Shown: positions 44,099 through 53,044 of the stretch, one piece after another
How the letters are laid out: each line of letters begins with the position of its first letter
Position numbering within the stretch: position 1 is the stretch's first letter
Assembly (NCBI GenBank): GCA_002722175.1
Contig: PBKU01000019.1
Location: forward strand, 43,923 to 107,922
DNA from: Magnetovibrio sp.
GTDB lineage: Bacteria > Pseudomonadota > Alphaproteobacteria > Rhodospirillales > Casp-alpha2
Direction: 5' to 3'
Length of the DNA stretch: 64,000 bases
Program-made: the position numbers and the translations under genes
The notes under the pieces: model-generated
Seen by the model: only the letters and a program-made list of their open reading frames with translations
Databases searched by the model: none
Told to the model about the DNA's origin: nothing

Positions 44099-44683
44099 TT
44101 AATCTAGTATTTCAAAAAACGCTTCTACTGGGTTTCCGGCATTAATGGGTATCAGGTCCTGGGGACAGGCAGACATAACAACAACAGCATCAAGAACTGC
44201 TCTCAGAACAACATAGTCTCCAGGTTTCGAGACCGGCTCTACCCACCCACAACTACCATTAGGTCCTATTGGAATATTCATCCACAGGTTAAGGGGAGAT
44301 GGGGTCTCTGCACTCTCTAGATCAAGTTCATCCAAGGCAGCGTGAAGATTATCAGTGCAGTTTTCATGATACTCAGTACAACCAAGCTGCTCATATCGAT
44401 AGACATCACAGGCAGCCATTACCGTATCATGGACGCCAGGTGACGTGTCTTCTTCAAAAATAAGAATGGGGCGCCGTTTGTTCGTGAACAGTGGCTCACC
44501 TATCTTCGGAAAAATGCTGTTTAGTTTTTGACGCATGTGTTCGTTCGAAAGGAATTCGCTGATGTCTGCTGCGTTAAACGCCCAGGTATCAACCACCTGA
44601 TGACCATGCACATTTATTATTTTGATAGCCTGCCCTTTTGCTACTTTAGCAGCCTTGCTACCCTTTGCCGGTATTTCAATCAT
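44099..44683 (-). CDS. DUF1989 (urea carboxylase-associated family) protein
   Basis: A 194-residue DUF1989 protein. Hallmarks visible are GHQVVDTWAFN, the SNEHMRQ segment, CTEYHENCTDN with Cys and His likely to bind metal, PSPLNLWMN and VMSACPQD near the end. Relatives sit beside urea carboxylase genes, and some act in guanidine breakdown as carboxyguanidine deiminase subunits. It faces the phosphoribosyltransferase with 95 bp between stops. Urea is an expected product of the URC route, so the link is suggestive, but no urea carboxylase, allophanate hydrolase or urease gene is in the window. Confidence 0.85.
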   Translation of the reverse strand: MIEIPAKGSKAAKVAKGQAIKIINVHGHQVVDTWAFNAADISEFLSNEHMRQKLNSIFPKIGEPLFTNKRRPILIFEEDTSPGVHDTVMAACDVYRYEQLGCTEYHENCTDNLHAALDELDLESAETPSPLNLWMNIPIGPNGSCGWVEPVSKPGDYVVLRAVLDAVVVMSACPQDLIPINAGNPVEAFFEILD

Positions 44684-44788
44684 ATCAAGAATTTCTCTTT
44701 CCTACTAATTAGCCTGGATTTTGTAAAATATTCAACTTGTTCTTCTAAACATACAATAAATCCTTTGAGTATTCATTAAAAATCATGC

Positions 44789-45766
44789 TTACCACCTAGG
44801 TAAAAGTCGTTTGGGCAAAAAGCTACGTCCCAGTTTGTTCTCGCGAACAAAAACATAAATTCCTGCACCTACTATCATAAATATTCCAAACCAAGTCCAT
44901 TTAGTGGGAAAGTCGCCCCAAATCAGCCAGCCCCACATTATAGCAAGCGGTAACGCAATATATTCAAAAGGTGCCAGAATAACTGGGCTAGAAACTCGAT
45001 ATGCCTGAGAAATACTGTATCCAATGAAGGCTGAAGTTACGCCACAACCGATGAAAAATTTTATATCCCCGTACGCAGGGTAAACCCATGCCCGAAGCAA
45101 AAACTTAGCGCTTGCACTATCAAAATTCTGACTATAATCCCCATCCCCAACTAGAACCCAAAAGCAAAGGCTTATAAACATTAACAAACCCTGCACATAT
45201 ATTGCTAGAACTGACGCGCTCTCCGTTACACCCAACCTGCGCGTCAATACATTCATCGCGGCATACGCGAGCGCCGCAACCAAAGGCAACGCAATTGTCA
45301 GCCCTGATATTTGGTGCGCATTATAGGTTATATGGGGCCATGCAGTTAATACAATGCCACTAAAGCCAACCATTAATGCCAGTGTCCGCCTGACCCCAAC
45401 TTTTTCTCCGAGAAATGTTGCCGATAGAACTGTAATAAAAAGGGGAGCAACAAAAAATAGTGTAGTGGCTTCAGCCAATGGCATGGCCGCTAGCGCACAA
45501 AAGAAAAACATGTTAGCCAAGAATAAAAGAAAACCCCGCATCATATGTAATTTAAAATGGCTTGTCCTGAGCTTTTGAAATCCTCCCTCAAATTGCAAAA
45601 TACCCATGCAAATCGTAATCCCTACAACGGATCGAATTAGTATGATTTGATGAAGCGGGTATTCTACTGATAGCATTTTTATCAGCACGTCCTGTATAGA
45701 TATACAAGCCATCCCAACAATAATAAAAAAAATACCGAGGGGAGGGTTATTTAAAAATCGGGACAT
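44789..45766 (-). CDS. DMT superfamily (EamA) transporter
   Basis: A 325-residue membrane protein of the EamA family with ten hydrophobic segments in two repeats. The first repeat holds LAAMPLAEATTLFFVAPLFITVLSATFLGE, the classic EamA helix 3-4 pattern with GEKVG, and the second repeat ends with FEYIALPLAIMWGWLIWGDFPT. It likely exports or exchanges a small metabolite such as an amino acid or a purine. It is leftward, 105 bp beyond the DUF1989 start. Two other EamA proteins are present in the window. Confidence 0.88.
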   Translation of the reverse strand: MSRFLNNPPLGIFFIIVGMACISIQDVLIKMLSVEYPLHQIILIRSVVGITICMGILQFEGGFQKLRTSHFKLHMMRGFLLFLANMFFFCALAAMPLAEATTLFFVAPLFITVLSATFLGEKVGVRRTLALMVGFSGIVLTAWPHITYNAHQISGLTIALPLVAALAYAAMNVLTRRLGVTESASVLAIYVQGLLMFISLCFWVLVGDGDYSQNFDSASAKFLLRAWVYPAYGDIKFFIGCGVTSAFIGYSISQAYRVSSPVILAPFEYIALPLAIMWGWLIWGDFPTKWTWFGIFMIVGAGIYVFVRENKLGRSFLPKRLLPRW

Positions 45767-45973
45767 ACCTTAACCCTTTGAGAAGAGTGGTCATCGCAAA
45801 GTCATTTCTGAGAGAAAGACTTCTTCGAAATTTAATAATATTTGAAACACTATTGTTTCAATTAATTGACCTTAAAACCGTGCGGCTTCAGATCTACTTT
45901 ACACAATAGCACATAGACGTTATCGTTACATTAATGTCTAGAACCGCTCGGCTTTTTGCACGTTGAGGTATTC

Positions 45974-47050
45974 ATGGCTACCAGAATCATTGGAAACCTA
46001 GCAGCTATTTTTGGGTTAAAAGTTTTACCATTAGCGAGCGTGTTCCTATGGTGCATGGTCTATGGGGAAAGTGTTCTAGCTAATGAATTTTCTGGATCTC
46101 CAAATGTTGTGTACAATGACAATTTTGAACAATTAATTGACAAAAAAATCCTCGTAGCCGAAAAGAAGAAAAAAAAGAAAAAGAAGAAAAAGAAGAAAAA
46201 AAAGGAATCAAAACAAGATACTGATACGGTCCAAGACTCTGGCGCAATCCCCGCTGGTGCAATCCCGAAACGCCGCGGGGCTCTTTGTACGGCATGCAAA
46301 AACCTTAACGGATTTGTGGAACCTAAAAAAATTTCTGACGAAATACGCCTAATGGTTGGACAAAACAGAATGAAGTTTGCACCCATAGCTGTCAAAATTC
46401 AAAAGGCCAGGGGTGGAATTGAAACAGGACTGGTTCCAGACTTTTTAGGGGGAGCAAAGTGCCCTAAGATTGATAGTGAAAAGTGGGCTATTGATTATTC
46501 CCGCAAACGCCAAGTCGCCGCAATTCATAAGGGTATTGATATACCGCAACCGCGCGGGACCCCTGTGAGAGCAATTGCAGCTGGAACAGTTATTGGAAAA
46601 TTCTTAAATGACTGGAACCGCAAAGGCACTGAAGTGATGCTTCGCCATACCCCCGACCAAACCGGACTTCCTTTTTGGACCTATTCACAATACACCCACC
46701 TCAGAGAAATGTCGCCTCTAAATATTGGTGATAAAGTTACCATGGGTCAAGAAATCGGAACAACAAGTAACACCGGAAAAATGGGACGAAGGGTGCGTCG
46801 AGATGCGCTGCATTTTGCAATTCTTTATAGCAATGAACCTGAATGGTCTAATGACGGGGTGTATGTAGTGCCTAAAAACAGTTATTGGATGGATCCAAAC
46901 GCGTTCTACAGAATTGAGCCTCCCTATGATTCCCAGTCACTCTTAAAGTTGCCAAAAGCTAAAAAGAAAATTCCCGTGCCATACATGAAAAAAGATGGCA
47001 GCTTTTTCCCTGCAAATACATTGAAAATCTGGCCATACGCCTGCCCATAA
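45974..47050 (+). CDS. M23-like (LytM) domain protein with polylysine tract, probably catalytically impaired
   Basis: A 358-residue exported protein from ATG 45974, which has GAGG seven bases upstream; a TTG at 45956 is less likely. A hydrophobic signal segment (residues 14-36) ends near VLA. Residues 64-77 are 14 consecutive lysines. A Cys pair (CTAC, 105-108) follows. The M23 fold covers about 150-295: H185 and D189 in HKGID, H242 in YTHLREM and H280 in ALHFAIL. The active-site HxH is A278-L-H280 here, so the zinc ligands remain but the catalytic histidine is lost. It may be a regulator or scaffold of peptidoglycan hydrolysis like EnvC/NlpD types. A terminator follows. Confidence 0.8.
   Translation: MATRIIGNLAAIFGLKVLPLASVFLWCMVYGESVLANEFSGSPNVVYNDNFEQLIDKKILVAEKKKKKKKKKKKKKKESKQDTDTVQDSGAIPAGAIPKRRGALCTACKNLNGFVEPKKISDEIRLMVGQNRMKFAPIAVKIQKARGGIETGLVPDFLGGAKCPKIDSEKWAIDYSRKRQVAAIHKGIDIPQPRGTPVRAIAAGTVIGKFLNDWNRKGTEVMLRHTPDQTGLPFWTYSQYTHLREMSPLNIGDKVTMGQEIGTTSNTGKMGRRVRRDALHFAILYSNEPEWSNDGVYVVPKNSYWMDPNAFYRIEPPYDSQSLLKLPKAKKKIPVPYMKKDGSFFPANTLKIWPYACP
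46163..46204 (+). repeat. AAA/AAG lysine-codon tract
   Basis: Fourteen lysine codons in a row, all AAA or AAG, with two runs of eight A. Such a tract is prone to slippage during replication or transcription, which would switch the M23-like protein out of frame. In the protein it gives a strongly basic linker just after the signal peptide. Confidence 0.9.
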
Positions 47051-47138
47051 GCTGATTGCACCTCTTTTTTTGCAAATACCAACATGCCCTTTCAGGTTGC
47101 TGCCATTCTGAAAAGATCAAAAAAACCACCCAAACGGC

Positions 47139-47169
47139 AATGGGCTAGAAGTATATTCTAGCCCATTTT
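47139..47169 (+). terminator. Rho-independent terminator after the M23-like gene
   Basis: AATGGGCTAGAA at 47139-47150 pairs perfectly with TTCTAGCCCATT at 47156-47167 around the loop GTATA, and the stem runs into TTTT at 47166-47169. It ends the rightward transcript 89 bp after the stop codon. The T-run is short, so some read-through is possible. Confidence 0.75.
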
Positions 47170-47229
47170 ACAATAGATTCAGTAGAAACACGAAAAAGAG
47201 TTTCAAGGATTTTCAGAGAAAGAATTTTA

Positions 47230-47475
47230 TTATTGTGTAACGTCATCCAAGAATTTCTGAGTGTCACCATCAATTGTTGCACCTCCGACCAGTGTTAAGG
47301 CACACCAGGCTGCGGCAGGAGGAAAAGCAAGAATCGCAGCACAACCTGCTACGCCAAGCGACTTGCCGGGATTATCACTAATCATTTCGCTTACAGCATG
47401 ACTGTCATCAGCCTTAGTCAAAGTTGGTAAGGTCAACAGAAAAGCACTTAAACCCATAACTAGCAATGCACGCAT
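47230..47475 (-). CDS. Small secreted two-cysteine protein, copy 1
   Basis: An 81-residue protein with a strong AGGAG site upstream. Residues 1-22 form a signal peptide ending in TKA. The mature part has an acidic-polar segment, NPGKSLG, and a hydrophobic C-terminal stretch bounded by two Cys with 12 residues between them (GCA to WCA), then LVGGATIDGD. Its neighbour at 47604-47861 shares the start MRALL-MGLS-FLL, the NPGK/HPGK turn, the C-x12-C spacing and a terminal GG-D pattern. They are paralogues. No known family is recognised; periplasmic, membrane-inserting or bacteriocin-like roles are possible. Confidence 0.7.
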   Translation of the reverse strand: MRALLVMGLSAFLLTLPTLTKADDSHAVSEMISDNPGKSLGVAGCAAILAFPPAAAWCALTLVGGATIDGDTQKFLDDVTQ

Positions 47476-47603
47476 CTCATATTACTCCTATAACTATCCC
47501 GTTTTGGCACGAGTTCAATAAAACACACCTCACGGAAGGGTTTTCCCAATCTATGTTATTTGATCAAAGAACAAATTGGGACGATTCTTTGCTCTCTCAC
47601 CGA

Positions 47604-47861
47604 CTAGTGGCTATGTCCTAGTGAATGGAGAAGCGGAACATCTTGATCTAACACAAGTCCTCCACCGAGGGCTGCTGCGCAGGCTATTCCTCCAGGCCCC
47701 GTAACAGCGAAAGCCAAACATACGCCAAAACCAACAGTCTTCCCAGGGTGCTCTTGCAGAAGAGCAACGGCATCGTGAGCCGGATCAGCCTGGTCAGCTG
47801 AACTCATACCTGGAGCAGCTAAAAGGAAAACACTTAGCCCCATAATTAACAACGCACGCAT
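47604..47861 (-). CDS. Small secreted two-cysteine protein, copy 2
   Basis: An 85-residue paralogue of the downstream copy, with AAGGAGAT as ribosome site. The signal peptide ends near SSA (residue 22). The mature part has HPGKTVG, a Gly/Ala-rich hydrophobic segment with Cys pair spaced C-x12-C (VCL to ACA), then GGGLVLDQDV and an H-x-L-G-H-S-H tail that could bind metal. It is first in the pair, 128 bp from copy 1. The two mature sequences have diverged while leaders and cysteine spacing stay, which suggests selection on export and disulfide geometry. Confidence 0.7.
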   Translation of the reverse strand: MRALLIMGLSVFLLAAPGMSSADQADPAHDAVALLQEHPGKTVGFGVCLAFAVTGPGGIACAAALGGGLVLDQDVPLLHSLGHSH

Positions 47862-48142
47862 ATACTAATCTCCTTTATATCGTCAATTTCAAAAAATTTG
47901 TTAAACGTTTATAATATATACACTGTACCCGATTTCGACAGCTATTCAAACGCTTTTCCTGAAGTTTATTACAACAGTATAGTTTTATCGCATAGTCTCT
48001 TGAATACAATCCTGATTTTTAATGACAATAACCCTATCGAAAAAAGGTTGTAAATACCCTTTGTTTGAATACCATTATATTGTCCGGTAATATTATCCTC
48101 TTAACACCATATAACTATAAGTTTAAATAGAATGGAGGTTGC

Positions 48143-49399
48143 ATGAATACTAAAGGTCTACCACGCCCAGATTTATTGACACTAGGTGAACGCCCTGAAT
48201 TGGGCGTCGTTCCTGAAAAAATGCATGCCTTTTGTGTTCGCCAAGATAGATTTGGTGAACCCGAGGATGCGTGGCAAAGGGAAATTATTCCCGTGCCAGA
48301 AATTGGTGCAAAAGATGTATTGATCTATACGATGGCTACTGGAATTAACTACAATAATGTTTGGGCGTCGCTTGGGTATCCTGTGGACGTCATTGCCGAC
48401 CGACAGAAAAAGGGAGAACCCGAAGATTTTCACGCGGGGGGGAGTGATTGCGCAGGAATTGTCTGGGCCATAGGAAAGGATGTAAAGAACGTAGAAATTG
48501 GAGACGAAGTGGTAATCCATTCTGGTTGGTGGGAACCGGATGACCCTTGGGTGCTATCGGGGAAAGACCCTATGCTCGCGCCCTCAACCCGTATCTGGGG
48601 ATATCAAACTAATTATGGAAGCTATTGCCAGTTTTCAAAAGCCCAGTCACACCAATGCCAGCCCAAGCCAAAACACCTGACGTGGGAAGAGGCCTCATGC
48701 TATATGCTCACTGCGTCTACTGCTTACCGGATGCTTATGGGGTGGCCGCCGAATATTGTTGAAAAAGATAGTGTTGTCCTTGTCTGGGGAGCAGCGGGTG
48801 GTCTCGGATCAATGGCCCTACAAATCGTATCAGCATTTGGCGGTAGGCCGGTCGCAGTAATTTCTGATCCAGGGAAACGCCAGTTTTGTCTTGATCGGGG
48901 TGCTATAGGGGTTGTCAACCGCAATGACTTTGATCACTGGGGACCTATGCCAGATACAACGAGCAAGGAATGGGGCACATGGATCAAAGATGCACGTACA
49001 TTTGGCAAAAAAATCTGGGAAGCAGTCGGGGAACGTGAAAATCCAAAAATTGTGTTTGAACATCCGGGTGAGTCAACTCTACCAACCTCGGATTTTGTGT
49101 GTGACATTGGTGGAATGGTTGTAATCTGTGCTGGGACCACGGGCTTCAACATCACAATGGACCTTCGCTATCATTGGATGATGCAAAAACGCTTCCAGGG
49201 GAGCCATCTTGCAAACGATCAACAGGCTAAGGCTGTTAATGATCTTGTTATTGCTAAGAAAGTTGATCCATGTTTGTCCGAAACTTTCACTTTTGATCAG
49301 ATTGGAAAAGCCCACCAACTCATGCATGAAAACAAACATCCTTTTGGCAACATGGCATGTCTTGTTAACTCACCAGAAAAAGGGAAAGGCCGATCTTGA
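48143..49399 (+). CDS. ccr: Crotonyl-CoA carboxylase/reductase
   Basis: A 418-residue medium-chain dehydrogenase-family enzyme of Ccr type. N-terminal [30 protein letters not shown], the NADPH-binding [15 protein letters not shown], and the highly characteristic [16 protein letters not shown] and [15 protein letters not shown] identify it. It reductively carboxylates crotonyl-CoA to ethylmalonyl-CoA in the ethylmalonyl-CoA pathway or for precursor supply. Start ATG 48143 follows GGAGG. It stands alone: no ethylmalonyl-CoA mutase or epimerase is adjacent. Relatives may reduce acrylyl-CoA to propionyl-CoA, so a link to acryloyl-CoA from DMSP-like substrates is possible, though unproven. Confidence 0.92.
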   Translation: MNTKGLPRPDLLTLGERPELGVVPEKMHAFCVRQDRFGEPEDAWQREIIPVPEIGAKDVLIYTMATGINYNNVWASLGYPVDVIADRQKKGEPEDFHAGGSDCAGIVWAIGKDVKNVEIGDEVVIHSGWWEPDDPWVLSGKDPMLAPSTRIWGYQTNYGSYCQFSKAQSHQCQPKPKHLTWEEASCYMLTASTAYRMLMGWPPNIVEKDSVVLVWGAAGGLGSMALQIVSAFGGRPVAVISDPGKRQFCLDRGAIGVVNRNDFDHWGPMPDTTSKEWGTWIKDARTFGKKIWEAVGERENPKIVFEHPGESTLPTSDFVCDIGGMVVICAGTTGFNITMDLRYHWMMQKRFQGSHLANDQQAKAVNDLVIAKKVDPCLSETFTFDQIGKAHQLMHENKHPFGNMACLVNSPEKGKGRS

Positions 49400-49549
49400 A
49401 GACTAGAAAAATATGACAAATACTCAGAAAGCCCGACCTCACCATGTCGCAAACACTGGTTCACATAACACAGTATAATTTTGTGTTTCTAGAATCGTCT
49501 GGAAAAAAGGTTTTTTTAGAACTTTGAAATATTTTTTTACCTAATCCTT

Positions 49550-50299
49550 TTACCCTATCACATTGACAAAGCTTCCTCTTGGCAAAGAACGGATATCCAG
49601 ACTTAGCCGAGTTGGATTAATTTTTGTTAAAAATCCTTCCTTACTAGTAATTAAACTATAAAGGGCATCCAACCTTGACAGCTTTTGACCAGCAATTCGC
49701 AGCGCGGTTTTAACTTTCTCTCGGGCACCTGTGATCTGGCTATTTGACAGAATGCCAACAGAAGAAGTTGTTGTTGGTGAAGAAACTCTTGGTGAACTAT
49801 TTAAAACGCTCAATTCATCTGTCACTTTTAAAGCTTTAAAGTCGTCTCTTTGTATCCTTAGTTCCGATAGACCCAAGGTTCTTGCATCTAGAGGTAGTGG
49901 TGAGACAAGTATAGAGCCGCCCAAAGAAGTTGTCCTCAGCCGAACGTTATTGCTATTCTTCGATAAGAGGTTGATGCCCGAATATGCCGAATCAAGCACA
50001 CTTTGATCAATCTTCCTAATATTTTTCCCAATTTCTGTCTGTTGCCTATATCTAGCAAAACCAGTATCCGCGATCAATCCATCAACATCAGCATGCGCAA
50101 GTCTATAATCGATATGTTGTACAATTTTGATGATTTTTGCGGCTGCACTTCTTGCTCGTAAAAGGGCTGCACGTCCGGTATCTAATGGAACTGCCGGCAG
50201 AGTAAGTTCTGTGGCCTTGTTTCCCGCTGAACGAATGTCTGTCCCATACCTGAGAACTGTTGCCCTTGCAACCGGTGTCAGTGTCACGACTTCAATCAT
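49550..50299 (-). CDS. Flagellin-like protein (uncertain)
   Basis: A 249-residue protein without signal peptide or membrane helix. The part around KNIRKIDQSVLDSAYSGINLLSKNSNNVRL resembles the segment of alphaproteobacterial flagellins that ends in YNGxNLL and is followed by a short beta-rich piece; LDARTLGLSEL fits the following LGL-type turn. A helical C-terminal half (REKVKTALRIAGQKLSRLDALYSLI) could be the pairing helix. Start and end helices of true flagellin are atypical and no flagellar genes are nearby. It may be a diverged or moonlighting flagellin-like protein; confidence in function is low, in coding moderate. Confidence 0.55.
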   Translation of the reverse strand: MIEVVTLTPVARATVLRYGTDIRSAGNKATELTLPAVPLDTGRAALLRARSAAAKIIKIVQHIDYRLAHADVDGLIADTGFARYRQQTEIGKNIRKIDQSVLDSAYSGINLLSKNSNNVRLRTTSLGGSILVSPLPLDARTLGLSELRIQRDDFKALKVTDELSVLNSSPRVSSPTTTSSVGILSNSQITGAREKVKTALRIAGQKLSRLDALYSLITSKEGFLTKINPTRLSLDIRSLPRGSFVNVIG

Positions 50300-50568
50300 C
50301 AGACCAATTCCCCTAATACCCGTCGATTGGATAGTGCAATTATCCCATTTTGCGCCATGATAAATTACCTTGAAACAATCGTCACTTTTTCTTTCAAAAA
50401 ACTTTTCTTGACTACGTTTCTAGAAATATCATTTTAAAAAGTTCTCTTAAGATGAATTACGTTTTCAGTCTTATATTATTGTTCTTTTTCCCCAGGTCGC
50501 ACAATAACTGAAAACACATACTCCGCTTGCTATCTTTCGTTGCAGCTTTTTCTGCACTCTCTCACTAA

Positions 50569-50829
50569 ACCTTTAGAAGTGACATAAAGCCTCTTGATAG
50601 GTTTGTACTGCCAGCACCTCTAAAAACGAACGAAGATCTAGTTAATATTTTTTGGCATTGGCTGCTAAAAGAAGTTAACGCGCCATTTGTTTTCCAACCA
50701 CCAGAAATCACGCCCGACAATTTACCAAAAAATAAATCCATGAGGGTATTCTTTCCGACCGTAAAAGTCCTACAAAAAAATAGAGATAATTATTTCAGAA
50801 CAGCAAATGAACTACGCCCGATCAAATGA
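50569..50829 (+). pseudogene. Open frame without a good start, possible 5' part of a frameshifted gene
   Basis: An open frame of 86 codons reads from 50569 to the TGA at 50827-50829 with protein-like composition (for example DRFVLPAPLK and FWHWLLKEVN). Its only ATG is internal, and no ribosome site is seen. It overlaps the next frame (50807-51112) in a +1 register, so the two may be halves of one broken gene. The homology is unknown. Confidence 0.3.
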
Positions 50830-51112
50830 CAGACTTTCTATGCTCGGTAAGATTGCTCACGAACTCGTACATTATGTGAAACTTCTGAAGGATAATAATT
50901 CGGAACCAGATTCAGCCGCCTTCTTCGGTTGGCCACATGGCCACTGTAACAAAATTTATCAGAAACTTGTCGGGCAGATGGGTCTAATAAATTGGAATGC
51001 ATACCATTCAATCAAAGCTGTTCGTGATATTGACCAGATGATACAACGCGTCTGTTGGAAAAGGGGCAAAGCACTAAATTCTTTAACGTACAAAGGTTCT
51101 GATAATTTCTAG
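50807..51112 (+). CDS. Hypothetical protein with HELVH zinc-protease-like motif
   Basis: A 101-residue frame with H18-E-L-V-H22, the HExxH pattern of zincin proteases, and a WPHGHCNK segment with possible metal ligands. There is no strong ribosome site. The upstream frame (50569-50829) is open in another register, so this may be the 3' part of a frameshifted gene rather than a whole small one. It lies 81 bp before the convergent helicase. HExxH also arises by chance, so function is only a suggestion. Confidence 0.35.
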   Translation: MNYARSNDRLSMLGKIAHELVHYVKLLKDNNSEPDSAAFFGWPHGHCNKIYQKLVGQMGLINWNAYHSIKAVRDIDQMIQRVCWKRGKALNSLTYKGSDNF

Positions 51113-51193
51113 CCGTTCTTTGTTCCAGCAACGCTTCTTGAAACTCACAAAATCAAAACATAAATTAGGAAAAGTATACTGCCCGGAAGCGCT

Positions 51194-53044
51194 CTAAGAA
51201 ACATATTTCGCACGGTCTGCAATATATTCAGCTGCATTAAAATATGGAAGATTGTCTTGTGATGAGCAGCCCATTACAGCAAGACGTTCAACAATTCTAA
51301 TTGCTTTCTGGTACTTCCTTTCATTTTCAGGCATAGTATGAGAGCCAAAAACATCCCCGCAAATGAAAAGACCGTAATGGGATTGGAGTGTACGAATTTG
51401 CGTCCCCGCCTTCATTCCATCTGCGATCAACGCCAATTGAAAATCATCTTGCTTAACCAACTGAATATTCTTTTCAACTAAGTAACCGCGAACCCGGGCC
51501 TCTGCCGCTAAAGCTACATCCCAATAATCTGACTCTGATCCAGTCAGTTCACCTGAGACCTCAGAAAAGACCATACAAAATGCAAGAAAAATTTTCTCTT
51601 TGTCATTAGCCATTTTCCAAGCGGTTCCGCCAAGATTAGACCAGATTGATAAATCCATTTCATTATAAACCTTTTTCACTCTACTAAAGAAAAGTTTATG
51701 GAGGCCAATTTCATTAAGTGTGTCATCTAGTTTTTGCTGTTTAAAAATGTTAACAGCTGCATAGACCCCGCACTTTGGACAGGTGTCATTGTTATATGCT
51801 TTTTTCTTATAGATGTGAGAACATCTCAGATTACCTGGCAATTGATTTTCACAAAGCAAGTACGCATCATCACTATTCTCACCGTCATGCTGCTGGGCAA
51901 TCCAGTTAAATCTATTCAAAAACTTAAGGTATGAGCGTCGGTGACTCCAGAGACTCCAGCGTAATTTTTCAACAGGGCCGAAAGTACTCCAGTTTGAGCT
52001 CACATCAATGACAATACACTTCTCCTTACCAGGAGCTGATCGCAGTCCTCGCCCGACAGATTGCCCCCACAGTACCTTTGAAAGAGTAGGTCTAAGATGT
52101 ACAATGATATTACAATGTGGATTATCCCAACCTTCTGAAAGCACACCAACAGAAACCATAGCTTCAAGAAATCCCTGTTCATGAAGCTTCAAAAGCCTCA
52201 TCCTTTCCTTCATGGGTGTTTGAGCCGTAACAATATCTGCGTTAATCTTAAATGAGCGAATCTGCTCAAGAGTTAGTTCGGCAACATTTACATCAGCGCA
52301 GAACCATGCCGAAATTGGTTTGGGAGATACATTTAAGCGCTCTTCATTATATGCAGCAACAGCATGTTCAATCATTGAAGATTTCACAATTGCAGGTGCA
52401 AGTTTTGATACTGGAAAGTCCCCAGAACTGATATCGATATTTGTAAGGTTCAGATCGTGGATGAAATGGGGCCGGTAAATGGGTTGCACCAAAATCCCTT
52501 CGGCTATCAAGGTTCGAATATCAGCGCAATCAATAATAGCATCAAAGGTGAGATTAAGCTGGTCATTCTGATCACCTGTGCGACGTTCAGGTGATGCTGT
52601 AAGCCCGAGCAGTCGAGCTTCTTTCTTGCTGTGCTCATCAAAGGAATCAATAATTTTCTTGTAGCTTTTGCCTTTCCGCGACACACGGTGGGCCTCATCA
52701 ATAATCAGCAAATCTGCTTTGAAAATGGCATCAACGATAACATCTCGTGCTCTTAAATTAGTCGATAGCAAAATATCATAACCGTCAAACGGAGTTCCTT
52801 CATCAGAAATCTCAAGGGTTCTTAATGAATGTTTTTCACCAAGTGCTATTTCCAGCTGTTCCAACAAGACTAGTCGATGGCACAAGACAATGACTTTCTT
52901 GCCTTTGTAAAATCGCTCTATAATTTCACTAGCTAAGACCGTCTTACCGGCACCTGTTGGAGCTTTCAAAATAAAGCGTTTATGCTGCCGCACAATAGAT
53001 GAGAAATCATCAATGACTTTTTGTTGCCAATTTCTGAGATACAT
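51194..53044 (-). CDS. Superfamily 2 DEAD/DEAH-box helicase with zinc ribbon
   Basis: A 616-residue helicase of the ResIII/SSL2 type. Walker A is APTGAGKT at 28-35, motif II is DEAH at 116-119, motif III-like GLTASPERRTGD lies at 147-158, and motif VI is QSVGRGLR at 328-335. A zinc ribbon uses C398, C408, C422 and C425. The C-terminal 180 residues have no recognised domain. The gene is alone: no methylase, specificity or nuclease partner is next to it, so it is not a visible restriction system. DNA repair or phage defence are the usual roles of such stand-alone helicases. Confidence 0.86.
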   Translation of the reverse strand: MYLRNWQQKVIDDFSSIVRQHKRFILKAPTGAGKTVLASEIIERFYKGKKVIVLCHRLVLLEQLEIALGEKHSLRTLEISDEGTPFDGYDILLSTNLRARDVIVDAIFKADLLIIDEAHRVSRKGKSYKKIIDSFDEHSKKEARLLGLTASPERRTGDQNDQLNLTFDAIIDCADIRTLIAEGILVQPIYRPHFIHDLNLTNIDISSGDFPVSKLAPAIVKSSMIEHAVAAYNEERLNVSPKPISAWFCADVNVAELTLEQIRSFKINADIVTAQTPMKERMRLLKLHEQGFLEAMVSVGVLSEGWDNPHCNIIVHLRPTLSKVLWGQSVGRGLRSAPGKEKCIVIDVSSNWSTFGPVEKLRWSLWSHRRSYLKFLNRFNWIAQQHDGENSDDAYLLCENQLPGNLRCSHIYKKKAYNNDTCPKCGVYAAVNIFKQQKLDDTLNEIGLHKLFFSRVKKVYNEMDLSIWSNLGGTAWKMANDKEKIFLAFCMVFSEVSGELTGSESDYWDVALAAEARVRGYLVEKNIQLVKQDDFQLALIADGMKAGTQIRTLQSHYGLFICGDVFGSHTMPENERKYQKAIRIVERLAVMGCSSQDNLPYFNAAEYIADRAKYVS

